Source of the DNA: Reticulitermes speratus
Lineage: Eukaryota; Arthropoda; Insecta; Blattodea; Rhinotermitidae
DNA: 64,000 nucleotides
Reading direction: 5' to 3'
Assembly: GCA_021186555.1 (NCBI GenBank)
Contig: JAJKFL010000014.1
Location: 21,521,033-21,585,032, forward strand
The notes beneath the pieces are model-generated. The model was not told the DNA's origin, searched no databases, and worked only from the letters and a program-made list of their open reading frames with translations. Each line of letters starts with the position of its first letter. The stretch's first letter is position 1. The translations under genes and the position numbers were made by a program. Positions 1-11,224 of the stretch are shown piece by piece.

Positions 1-365
1 GCTGCCGGGGGGTAAATTAGTCGAGGCATGAAGCTGCCTACTCACTGATGACGTTAGAAATGCAGGGTTCTGTATTTCATCTCCCCCAAACGCCTCCATG
101 ACTTGCGCTTTGACAACTTTAGTTTACACGTACGTTCAAAAATTTGAGTAAGTTTTTCAGAAAAATCGGTGCATCGAGGAGGTTATGCGAATGTAATACA
201 AACGTACGTACAAGTAGAATGGCCTTATAAGTATATGCTCTACTGATCAGTCATGAATTCTGGGACGAAGATGATGTCCTAGTATTACACTAACCGTCGG
301 CAATTATTTAAAGTACAAAATGTCTTAAAGAAGTTTAGTAGAGGATAAAGTATTTTACAAATTAT
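1..365. other. No recognised feature
   Basis: AT-rich sequence. Only a weak trace (AGAAAAATCGGTGC near 160) of the motif described at 9050-9790. Confidence 0.6.
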
Positions 366-595
366 CTCCAGTGGCTCTGCGGCCGCTCTCTTGCTGGGAT
401 TGCGGGTTCGAATCCCGCCGGGGACATGAATGTCTGTCTCGTGTGAGTGTTGTGTGTCGTCAGGTAGAGGTCTCTGCGACGGGCTGGTCCCTCGTCCAGA
501 GGAGTCCTACCGAGTGTGGTGTGTCTGAGAGTGATCTCGAAACTTCAGTGAGGAGGCATAGGCCCACAAGGGCTGTCGAGCCGTAGCAAAAGACA
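366..595 (+). mobile_element. tRNA-derived SINE, family 1, A-box region deleted
   Basis: Shares with the 2351 and 8421 copies a B box (GGGTTCGAATCCCGCC) and a body with AGGTAGAGGTCTCTG and GAGGAGTCCTACCGAGTG. About 27 bp covering the tRNA-like A box is missing, so this copy should not be transcribed by RNA polymerase III. Confidence 0.8.
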
Positions 596-1437
596 AATCC
601 CCAGCAGTTCTTGACTTGAAACAGTATATATTTTGTGGTACGTGCCACTACATGTTGTGTGGTACGTGCCACTACATGTTTTGTGGCATACCAAAAAAGA
701 CGTGTACTTCTAGCCGCGTTAACTACTGTGTGCAGTATTGTCACTACTTGAATCACGATATCTGAGATCAGTGATTTCAACGGAGAGAAGCCATAGACCA
801 TTAGATGCAAGTGACAAAAATGGCTAATTTACGTTTCCGAATTTGAAAATAAAATTTCCACGAGATTTGGCGTAGCCTTGAGTGTGTCGATGTCACATTC
901 TGTAACTCCATCTTGCTGGAACCACATTCCCAGTGGAAGCTGTGGACCATGTAACAATGTCATTACTGTTTCCACATACCATTCAACATTAATTGTAACA
1001 TTCTCTCCATACGCATCCTTGAAGAATTAGGCCACAGGTTGCCTTTGGAGGACGCATCGCACTTAAGAGTTACAGGCGTGTCTTCTACCGACGAGAGTTA
1101 CTTACATAAACGAGCAGGCGTTATGACTTTGCGTGCTGTTCTTTACTAAAAGATAATGTCCTGATTGGTTATTAGGTTATGTTACAATGCCATGTCAGCT
1201 AATGAGGTTATTTGGCATCGAATACAATACCGTTACGCAAACATGATTGTGTTTGATGATGCTGGATAAATATGTGAGGAAGACGTCTTGCTGTTTTTCA
1301 TTAATGCATTTGCTTTGAGGGAGGGGAGGAAGATATAACGACTTTTACATTTCATACACTTCTCGGTCGGTATTCGAACCTTGTTCAGTTCTTAATGCTA
1401 GGCGGAGAACTGATCATTGTACCTATTTTTCCTCTTC
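596..1437. other. No gene; short 25-bp duplication
   Basis: TGTGGTACGTGCCACTACAT occurs twice in 633-680. The rest shows no repeat or open frame I can support. Confidence 0.6.
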
Positions 1438-1694
1438 CTATGGCTCGACAGCCCCTAGGTGGCCTAGGTCTAGGCCTAGGCCTTCGAGATTTCGCGATCA
1501 CACCATTTAGACACACCACACTCGGTAGGACTCCTCTGGACGAGTGACCATCCCGACGCAGAGACCTCTACCTGACAACACACAACACTCACACGAGACA
1601 GACATCCATGTCTCCGACGGGATTCGAACCCACAATCCCAGCAAGCGAGCGGCCGTAGACCCACGCCTTAGACCGCGCGGCCACTGGGATCGGC
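1438..1694 (-). mobile_element. tRNA-derived SINE, family 1
   Basis: Complete copy on the - strand: the tRNA-like head with A box (TGGCCGCGCGGTCTAAGG) and B box (GGGTTCGAATCCCGTC) lies at the right end, and the body ends near 1441. An open frame inside it is only the repeat. Confidence 0.85.
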
Positions 1695-1824
1695 TATTGT
1701 ACCTATTTACTCATTGATATAACCAGTAAGTAGTTTTCAAAGATTACGCTTGAAAGACTACCTCCATTAAAACGTTGACATATAATTCTTAAGAAGACAT
1801 TGACATACGAATTTGATGTTCAGC

Positions 1825-2175
1825 AGTATGAGCCTGGATGTAGCTCACTCAGTAAAAAAGACTGATTTTGGACCGGAAGACAGGGGTTCGATTCTATAGT
1901 GGAGGAGAGACGTTTCTCTTCGCCTGTCCGTCCAGACCATATCACAGGTCGTCTCAGCCTCTTACCGCAGTGAGTACCGCATTCTCTGTACCAGGGATAA
2001 AGTAGCGTTAAGCTGACTTCCTTTGGTACGCATTGGATGGGGGGCTGGTTGGACCACAGAGCCAGTGTTGACTCCTTGAAGTCACTCTTGCTTGTGCCGG
2101 AATCAAAGCACGATTCCTTGGTTACTCAGCCCGTTGCACAGGCACCACACCGGCTACACTATCTGGACTCCCATC
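1825..2175 (+). mobile_element. Second tRNA-derived SINE family, diverged copy
   Basis: A tRNA-like head (GGATGTAGCTCACTCAGTA) and B box (GGGTTCGATTCT at about 1885) are followed by a body that includes CTGTACCAGGG. Related in layout to the 17.4 and 61.2 kb repeats. The right boundary is uncertain. Confidence 0.5.
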
Positions 2176-2350
2176 TTAGTATAGTGCCAAATTTAATAAT
2201 GAGAGAATCGTTGGCGCTAATGTCACATAATTTTTGTGGCGTAGTCCTTAAACACACAAACTTCTAGGCTGTTTTTACATGGTTAGGAAATTTAGGTTAC
2301 AAAGTTACATGTCAGACGATTTGGAAGTTTTGTTAATTATGTATTCATTA

Positions 2351-2612
2351 GCCGATCCCAGTGGCCGCGCGGTCTAAGGCGTGGGTCTACGGCCGCTGGC
2401 TTACTGGGATTATGGGTTCGAATCCCGCCGGGGGCATGGATGTCTGTCTCTTGTGAGTGTTGTGTGTTGTCAGGTAGAGGTCTCTGCGACGGTCTGGTCC
2501 CTCGTCCAGAGGAGTCCTACCGAGTGTGGTGTGTCTAAAGTGTGTGATCACGAAACCTCGAAAAATGAGGAGACCTAGGCCCTCTAGGGGCTGTCTAGCC
2601 ATAGGAAAAAAA
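2351..2612 (+). mobile_element. tRNA-derived SINE, family 1 (best copy)
   Basis: The head reads GATCCCAGTGGCCGCGCGG with an intact A box, B box GGGTTCGAATCCCGCC, the conserved body and an A-rich tail at about 2605-2612. Confidence 0.9.
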
Positions 2613-3928
2613 ATGTATTCAATTGCTGTCATCATGCAACCGCTCTAAGAAAGCTGTGCCCTAGACTTCCTCCACAGCATGTCCGGAATTGCCGTTTATA
2701 TACACTGTGCTCTGTGCACAAATTGTAACATAGTATGGGCCAGATATTAATGCACGATCATCTATTTATCAGGAAAGAATTTTAGCGAAATTAATTTATG
2801 TTCATGAAACCACCGCTTTGATAGTAAGAATTTAATGAATGCGATACCAAATAGTGCGTAGCATGTTTGATACTTAGGTGCAGACGTACTATAAAGAACA
2901 TGCTTTTTATCGTGGACTTCCTTGGAATTATATTTCGGAAATGTCTGTCCTGACTACCACGTATTTACTGCTGGTTACTTTAATCTGGGATATGCATCAA
3001 GCACCAAAACTTCAAGTATTCCCAGCTTTTTATGTTTAGTTTATAAGGGTAATCTTTGATTGGCTTTTATCTTCTTACGTAAAAACGAAGGCTGAAGAAA
3101 CACTCCTTTTTCCTGTCGCTGTCACTTCACTGATGTTTAGTATTGAGTATTATAAGCAAATACAACTCTGGTATCTTCGTAGTGTTAATTCGTGCAAGTA
3201 AAGGAGAAACTGACTTTGTAACACAGACGGTAGGAAATATAACTTAATAGTGAAGATATATGTCGTACCATATTATCTTTAGATTCATAACTGTTTCTTC
3301 GGCCTCTGTTGACTCTGCTGTGTCTCTTACACTTATTTCATAGACGGCGATGAATTATATTAAAACAAATATGCGCCTGTCTTCGTATAAAGTGTCTTTT
3401 ATTTTTGTTAGATCATAACCAAACTTAAGGTTAACAGATTGTAGGAAAAAAATTCCCAGAACAAAACTTCACGAAGATCCGCCCATTGGAAGCCGTGCTG
3501 TGCTTATGTGGGCACACGTGACGAAGCTAACAATCGCTTTTCGCCGTGTTTTGCGGAAGCATCTAACATGTTTGGACCACAGACTTTTTGAGATAATTTA
3601 AAATACCATTCAAACCTCTGTGGATATGTTCGCTGGATTTACACGGTTTTCACTTTGTGTTAACGTATCATTTTATCACACACATTAAATAAACTGAATT
3701 CGTGTTTGGTTTTATCTCATGACAGGTATTTATTTTTACATAAACTGTACGTTTTCTATGTACTAAAGTTTTGCGACGACGGCGTGAGCATACGTATAGG
3801 AGCAATTTCATTGTGCGTAGTTTGTTGTCTGATAAGTAACGGGCGTAATAGACACGCACACTAGGACGTTTCTGAGGCAGACTTGTATCTTCGTTTTCAG
3901 TATACATATGTACATGTATGTATATAAT

Positions 3929-3973
<45 letters not shown>

Positions 3974-5226
3974 GCATGGAGGGAGTGAGAGGGAGAAAGA
4001 AAGAGAAGTAGCCGCCGAAATATCACAGATGTTTTTATCTAGATTATAGACAATGTAAGTTTATATTTCTGTGGTAATACATTATTGTTGCAAGGATTTG
4101 GAAGTAGATATACTTTGATAATTTTAGAAGAAATATACCATCGTTTGTTTTACAAGCATACCAAGTTCTCACTCAAGTAGATTTCTGTTTTCTTTTATAT
4201 AGCAGACCCACACGTTGCTGTTTTCTTTCAATGCTTGACGCCTTCTTGCCTCGGAAGGACGATGACTCACTTCCTAGCGTTTAAGTTCCCTTTTATTGTC
4301 ATTATACAGTTCTATTATATTCTCATTATATCACCTTTTGCTACAGGCCATAATTTATCTCGTCCACCTGGCAACGTGTTTAGCACCTGTTGCGGCTGCG
4401 TTTCCAGCGCACAGGGGCCAAAGCTGACAGCATGAACCGCTGTGGACAGCCGAGACTTTTGGTTGTGGAAAGGATGGGCTGATGTATTTGAAAGTCTCTG
4501 AATTAAGGAGTCTGCTTTGTTGTAAGAAGTATATATCAGTGTATAATATAAGGAAGCTACGGAGTTCTTTGTGCAAAGTAAGTAACAGTAATTAGTAACG
4601 GGGAAGGCCTTGTCTGTCCGTCCGTTCTTCTGCCCCTTCCTCAGCAAGTTCCTTCTCCCGAACTATTCGACGGATTTAGATTAAATTTGATACTGCGCGT
4701 TCCACGCTACAACTCATGAAAGGAGTTATATTTCAGAGCTTCCCGGTGTAAATCCCACTACACATAAAACTGAAGTATAGCTTTGTAGACTATGTAAAAA
4801 TAATCAGCCAAAAGAGAAATTTGTGCATGACGTACAGTCCTAATATAACTTTTCCGTCTCATGGTTAATTGTCCTGAATATCTAACAAAGTATGTGGATT
4901 GTAATTTCAGGCCGTTACTCTGTATGCTATGTGTAATATAATTAGCTTTGCAATGCTGCATTTTCATCTGCAGTGAACGCACACCAATACAGTCGAAGTA
5001 TTCCTAAGTATTAAAGGATACTTCTGGGAAATATGTGTATTTAAATTAAAAGTGAGAATGCAAATTTTGTAGGCTACTTTTCATTCTTTTTCTGTTTTCG
5101 GAAACCAAGGATCCCCATTCATAGACTTACCGGTACCACTTTTAGAACTATAGGGAATTTATGTTATTAATGCTTAGAATTTCTTTTAGGACTATTTTCA
5201 ACCAGATGGTTATTTAAAACGCACTT
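2613..5226. other. No gene seen; AT-rich with a microsatellite
   Basis: Apart from the AT tract at 3901-3975 I see only short chance frames. CAGCAAGTTCC…GACGGATTTAGATT near 4640-4700 resembles widespread insect repeat motifs. Confidence 0.55.
3901..3975. repeat. AT/TATG microsatellite
   Basis: Mostly uninterrupted (TA)n from about 3931 to 3963, with TATG-type edges. Confidence 0.95.
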
Positions 5227-5941
5227 AAAAATTGAATTTCCAATATGTATTTCAGTAACCGATCTCAGTGCCAAACCTCACAAATGTACAAGCAGCCCGC
5301 TCTTCAATTGGCCTTGCTGTCGAGCTAATTTTGCTTGTAGCATTTTAAAATTGAATTTCCAATATGTATTTCAGTAACCGATCTCAGTGCCAAACCTCAC
5401 AAATGTACAAGCAGCCCGCTCTTCAATTGGCCTTGCTGTCGAGCTAATTTTGCTTGTAGCATTTTAAAATTGAATTTCCAATATGTATTTCAGTAACCGA
5501 TCTCAGTGCCAAACCTCACAAATGTACAAGCAGCCCGCTCTTCAATTGGCCTTGCTGTCGAGCTAACGTTGCTTGTAGCACTTTAAAATTGAATTTCCAA
5601 TATGTATTTCAGTAACCGATCTCAGTGCCAAACCTCACAAATGTACAAGTAGCCCGCTCTTCAATTGGCCTTGCTGTCGAGCTAACGTTGCTTGTAGCAC
5701 TTTAAAATTGAATTTCCAATATGTATTTCAGTAACCGATCTCAGTGCCAAACCTCACAAATGTACAAGCAGCCCGCTCTTCAATTGGCCTTGCTGTCGAG
5801 CTAACGTTGCTTGTAGCACTTTAAAATTGAATTTCCAATATGTATTTCAGTAACCGATCTCAGTGCCAAACCTCACAAATGTACAAGCAGCCCGCTCTTC
5901 AATTGGCCTTGCTGTCGAGCTAATTTTGCTTGTAGCATTTT
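5227..5941. repeat. Tandem array, six copies of a 119-bp unit
   Basis: Copies start at about 5227, 5346, 5465, 5584, 5703 and 5822. They are nearly identical. Copies 1, 2 and 6 carry AATTTTGCTTGTAGCATTT and copies 3-5 AACGTTGCTTGTAGCACTT at the unit end. Copy 4 has one extra substitution (CAAGTAGCCC). No open frame; satellite-like and recently amplified. Confidence 0.95.
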
Positions 5942-7379
5942 AAAATCCTGTGTAAATATAAATAAATTTGAAAACTGCCAACGGTACTTGTAAAAGTACT
6001 TTTGAGACCTTGGGAAATCGAAAATATATCGAGAAATCTTTGAAGAATAGAGACGTATTTTGCATGTGTGCGTTTGTTGAATATAGTACCAATACGGTGG
6101 GAGTAGAAATTTGTAGTAGCAGTGAGACTTCCCTCAAACAAACAAACAAACAAACACGAACAGGCCCACAGTTTTTGACACATAATATTGTCTTGCCCTG
6201 TTTTCTCGATACTGCAAATAGGTCTGCATATTTTGTGTGAAATATTTTAGTGTGAATTTTGAAGTCTGCTGTGATGTTGGTCCATGTCGACTGGTGAAAT
6301 TATACCGCCGTGAGAACCTCAAATCATAATTTTAATGGATCTTTTGGGCGGCACGATACTTTGAAGCTAGAGTTGCTCAGTGATGATTGTTATTGGTTTT
6401 AAAGTGAGTATTGCGAAGTCTGAAGACCGGTATTTTTCTCTCAGCCTTTTTTAATACTGAACTACTATAGCTCAGTGGCCAAATTTAGATCTCATTTGCC
6501 TATTTGTGCCCTGTAAATCTGAATTCGTATGGAGTAAGATGTGCACAAATTATTTCACAACAGACAGTAAGACTAAGGTATGTTCAGTCCAGTGTAGAAC
6601 ATGCTGGACATGGTAGTGGCTGCTGCCTCCATTATGCATCCATATAATTTATTCACGTTGTAGATCGGAGATACGTACATGAAGGCTTGGAAAGGAAGGA
6701 AAATGTGTCTACAATAGGACGTAAATTTGTGGCTGTGAACCAGTAATGCTCCTTAGTGTAAGAATGAAACAAAACGGGAAAAGAATAAGAGTTGGAAAAA
6801 GATGTAGAGAAAAGCGAAGGAAGAGGGCCACAGCTAGAAATAATGGACAAAGAACAAAGCGTATAAAGTATCCAACGAGTATTTTATAGTCATTAATCGT
6901 TAGCCATGCCTCTAAATGTGTCAAGTAAGTGTTTTAATTGTATTGCTTATATTTTGCAGGTAAACATGAGACGAAAGGTATATATATAGCGAAGAAATTT
7001 TGAATGCCTTGTTAGTTATGATATATGAGACAAAAATGCGTTTTTCTGTTTTCTCTTGAAATGAGCCGTAATGGGCGCCGTACCTTGCCATTTAGGCTTA
7101 ACGCTTTTGTTATATACAAAGGAAATCCACAAAATTTGATGTGGGCTTCATGTAAAGTCAGCGTCATATATAACTGGTATGAACCAAAGTTAAATTTGAG
7201 CAACATCTGTTAAAATAGACTCCCACCTCCCTCCTGTCTCCTTTCTACTCACAGTACCGTATCCCGTCGAAATCCATCGAAATTTTTTTACATGAAGGAG
7301 GGACACTGAATTTTCCTTACGCCTGCATTTTATATACAATGTGCAGTGAACACGTAGATACAAACGCATTTTATTTTGA
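5942..7379. other. No recognised feature
   Basis: Short (CAAA)n at about 6137-6157. No supported frame, splice pair or repeat beyond that. Confidence 0.55.
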
Positions 7380-7470
7380 GTCAGACTCTTGACCCATGAA
7401 GATGGGACCGATACGTTGTCCCGAAACGTCCGTAAACAATTACCAGACGACGCCGCAGATCTCAAACTTG
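7380..7470 (+). repeat. Solo copy of the palindrome-arm repeat
   Basis: Shares TTGTCCCGAAACGTC, GTAAACAATTACCA and ACGACGCCGC blocks with the right arm of the hairpin at 47781-47972. Here it is unpaired, followed by AATAAAG. It is a dispersed family, probably hammerhead-derived; the core starts ATGAAGA where CTGAAGA would be needed. Confidence 0.6.
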
Positions 7471-8036
7471 AAATAAAGACATTTTATTTTGTTTATTGGG
7501 TCATCGTGTCGCAGTTTGTCAATTGTGTAGGCTTAACAGCAAAGGGAAAATAGAATTATTGTGAGATATAAACTGGGAAGGATATACAGTACAATTGTCT
7601 GCATGTAAACTGACACAGCCACTTGCAAGTGGGTTTAAGTAGTACACACAGTGAAGATAATGATAAGCAAATAGAGTAAAGTGGATTTGCTGAAGAACAG
7701 AGATGTGCGAGTGAGATTCGAAGGGTTGTTTTGCATTTTATCATGGGCTGTTCCTCCAATGTGCTTGAATTTCATTCAGTCACATGGCCACTTATCCGCA
7801 GGACAGGGTCGATTTATATGGATTGTATTATTATTATTATTTAATTTAGCTATGCTTAACGATTTTAACGAATAAAGGAGCTCAGTGAGGAGCTGACTCA
7901 TGACTATTGGAGAATTTGGTTTATTCGGCCTGCATTCTGAAACACGCCGGTCCATTACTGAAGTTTGTCTCCAGTGGGAACCCCTGTAACGCAATATACA
8001 AATTCATATTTTGGTCCTCTGGATTCTGACACTGTA

Positions 8037-8188
8037 TAGTCTGGTTTAAGTATGCCTTGAAATTGGGTCAGTATGTTCCTCCGGAAAGCTGGTACCCATT
8101 CACCGGACTGCAGTAGTCTGGTTTAAGTCTTCCTTGAAATCGAAGCAGTATGTTCTCGGAAATGTTGGTACCGCTGTACTGGACTACC
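8037..8188. repeat. Two-copy 77-bp degenerate tandem duplication
   Basis: TAGTCTGGTTTAAGT starts each copy (8037 and 8114). Both contain CCTTGAAAT, CAGTATGTTC and GTACC blocks, with more divergence than the 39.8 kb duplication. Confidence 0.75.
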
Positions 8189-8420
8189 CGTTGTCATAAA
8201 ACAGAAAGGGACAATGAATCTTTGCCGTGAAAAATTAAAATCTCAATATAAAATTCGTCTCATTAATGTGAACTTCAGTACTAAATCATCTTTTCCTTGT
8301 GTCTCACAAATAACTTGTGCATGAACTTCTTGTTTACCTCATAATTTATTCAGTTTACACCTAATTTAAACATATAATTTTTCAAGTACCCTTATATATA
8401 TTAGGTGAAAGTACTCTGCG

Positions 8421-8690
8421 CCGATCCCAGTGGCCGCGTGGTCTAAGGCGTGGGTCTACGGTCGCTCGCTTACTGGGATTGTGGGTTCGAATCTCGCCTA
8501 GGGCATGGATGTCTGTCTGTTGTAAGTGTTGTGTGATGTCAGGTAGAGGTCTCTGAAACGAGCTGGTCCCTCGTCCAGAGGAGTCCTACCGAGTGTGGTG
8601 TGTCTAAAAAGTGTGTGATCGTGAAGCCTCGAAAAAACAAAACGAGGCGGCCTAGGCCCCCAAGGGGCTATCGAGCCATTAAAAAAAAAA
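8421..8690 (+). mobile_element. tRNA-derived SINE, family 1
   Basis: Same layout as the 2351 copy, with a tRNA-like head, a B box carrying one change (GGGTTCGAATCTCGCC), the body and a run of ten A at the 3' end. Confidence 0.9.
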
Positions 8691-9049
8691 CTCACTCTGC
8701 AGGCCTACATTCTAAATGAATTCGACTCATAAAGAGGCACGTGTAATGGCTAATATTAAGGGAATCTTTAGATTCAAATAATAATATAATCTTGTATTTT
8801 ATGTATGTGTGTATTATATTGTGCTGTCAGCCTACTACGTAATAAAGGTTGTAGCGTAGCTGAATAATAATACACGATACGATTAACCCTTGATAGACTG
8901 GTGATTAGTATATGTACCGTCAGTTTTAAAAGTACGAGTAGAACTCTGCGTTTTCCACAAAACATACTTGTGCGTTCTGTTTTATTGTTACAACAAACAG
9001 CTGTACGAAGTAAAACGGAGCGCACTTTGTTGAGACCATGCCGTCTGTC

Positions 9050-9790
9050 TAACCGCCTCTAACCTTGTGTCAGCTGCTAAAGTGTTTGTCGGATTTTCAT
9101 GAAATTGTAAATAGCAGTTCTTTACAAAAAGTTGTCTAGCAGTGTTGAGTTTCGTGAAAATCGGCTCAGTGATAATTATAGTTTACGTAAAGGAGTCAAG
9201 GACGTTCTACCAATGCTCTTCGTTTTTATTGACGGACTGGGTGAACTGAGGTACAGAAGATGTCCGCATCGTGTCATTGAGGAACCATGTATGGGTTTTG
9301 TAAATTCTGTGCAGTAAAAGCTGCTTAAGGGCTTAAATTAATTTGTAACCCTAATATACATTTTGACCGATTTGGGTGAAATTTGTTACAGCAAATCTAC
9401 ATATATTGCCGTTGAGCAATTACGAGTTTTGTGAGGATACGAGTAGGTGCTTTATTTAAGGCCTTGAAGGAAAATTTGCCTTTATTTTCTATATTTTTCT
9501 TTCTTTGGACTTGGACAAAATTCTTTACCAAAGAATTACATGTAATGCCGTTAAGCGAATATGACTTGCTTAACAATCGGCTCAGTGGAAGCAATGTTTT
9601 AAGCTGAGAAATGAATTAATTGTTATCCGCACTTTCCACATTTATTGTCCGATTTGGGTAAAATTAGGTATAAATGGTTTGCACATAATAGTGCTGAACT
9701 TTTGTGAGTTTCGTGAAAATCGGCGCAGGGATGCCTTAACTTTTACAAGGGGCGTAAATGAAATTAAATCTAAGCGTGTTCCATGAAACT
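9050..9790 (+). repeat. Degenerate dispersed motif in about four copies
   Basis: Blocks like CGATTTGGGTGAAATTTG and GTTTCGTGAAAATCGGCTCAG recur near 9080, 9360, 9510 and 9650. Such motifs are widespread non-coding repeats in insect DNA. No reliable frame. Confidence 0.5.
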
Positions 9791-11123
9791 GTCACAACTT
9801 GAATGTAAAGACCACACTGATAAAGACTTTGTTGTAAGTCTTCCTCCCTGTACAACATTTACCGACTGCTCTTTCGCATTGTAACACTGCGTTTTGTGCG
9901 AAGTAGGCATTGCATCTTTATATGTAATTTTCATTAGCTTCAGGCTTAAAAAATCAAACCCGTTGTTTTGGTATTATCTTCTTTTCTTAAACAGAATTTT
10001 AAATAATTAACAATGCGACTAATCATGTAGGACAATTGGCGTTTTTCAGAATCAATTTCTTCAGGACGAAGAATGATGAAGGCGGTTGATAACGCACTGG
10101 TGTGTGGCTTAAAATGTGCAGTTTCGAAATAGGTCAAGTTTATATGGCTTCAATAGAAAGGTTTTGGTATATCTTGATGCACGACACGTGATAACAAGTT
10201 GTAACAAAAATTAAAGAAATTGTTTGTAGTTATTCGACTATATGCCCTTACGTTTTTGCTCCGTTATTTCAGAAATCAACTAGAGCTTGGAAAGAACACC
10301 AGTTTCAAAATTACTTTTCAAACTTCAGTACTTTAATTCAGTTAATAATAGGATTAACAACTGTATTTCATTTACATGTGCGTCAGAAGAAAGTATATTT
10401 ACACTCAAGTTATATAATGACTAATTCTTCTTCTAGTATGAAAATTAAGTAAAGCTGTTTGGAATTTTCATCATCATGGGAGGTAATTATATGTTCACTT
10501 ATTGTGGCCTTCTCTTTAACTGACATCTGTCTGAACTAGACTGCAAGCTGTGTGGCTAAGGAACAAGGGAAGGCAGACGCCAACATTACCGTAATAGGCC
10601 ATGTCTAAAATAATTATGAAAACGAAAATCTTCAATATTCTCTACCATTTGAAAGTTAAATATTGTAAACACACGCTTCCATCATCTGCTATCAAACCAG
10701 TTTGACGTATGTGTTTACATCTTAGGAGTAAAGCAAAATGAGTTCTTGGGCAGGTAGAAAGGGAGAGTTTCCTTCACCCCCACCACCCAGCAGAAAGTTT
10801 GAGTGGGCTGCTTCATATTAGTTATAGGCCTACATTATGAAAACTAGATCACCATGTTACATAACTATTCCTTTTGTAAATCTGCAGTAAATAACGCGAT
10901 GACTTCTGAGGCAAATCGTGTGTAAAGGAAGGGTAGTCGCCGTAAGCATCATGCATATTAACGCTAATTATTATGAAACAACTATTGTGGTAATGATTTC
11001 TCAGCGCACTTCTTCATTTTAGGAGCTACTGCAATGTCACGGGTAACAACTTCTTTTTCTACATGTTTATTTTTCTTTCGTTTTTGCAATGCATGCAGGG
11101 TAATACGTAACTGTCTGCTTTGC

Positions 11124-11132
11124 TATATAAAG
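11124..11132 (+). promoter_or_regulatory. TATA box of gene A
   Basis: TATATAAAG lies 101 nt before the ATG at 11225. TCACA and TCATA at 11151-11160, about 30 nt downstream, fit an arthropod initiator, which would give a 5' UTR of about 70 nt. Genes B and C have the same TATA-to-ATG layout. Confidence 0.6.
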
Positions 11133-11224
11133 ATATGCTACCTCTTCGTATCACATCATAATCCTCTTCATCTCTCGTCGCTCTTAACAGAGGAGAGTAT
11201 CCGACAATTCACTGCGTGAACATA

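Noticed and set aside
370..2600. tRNA genes at the SINE heads
   Set aside because: A and B boxes are present but each is followed by a conserved SINE body, and the heads do not fold as complete tRNAs.
5227..5941. CRISPR-like array
   Set aside because: The 119-bp units are contiguous with no variable spacers, and the sequence is eukaryotic.
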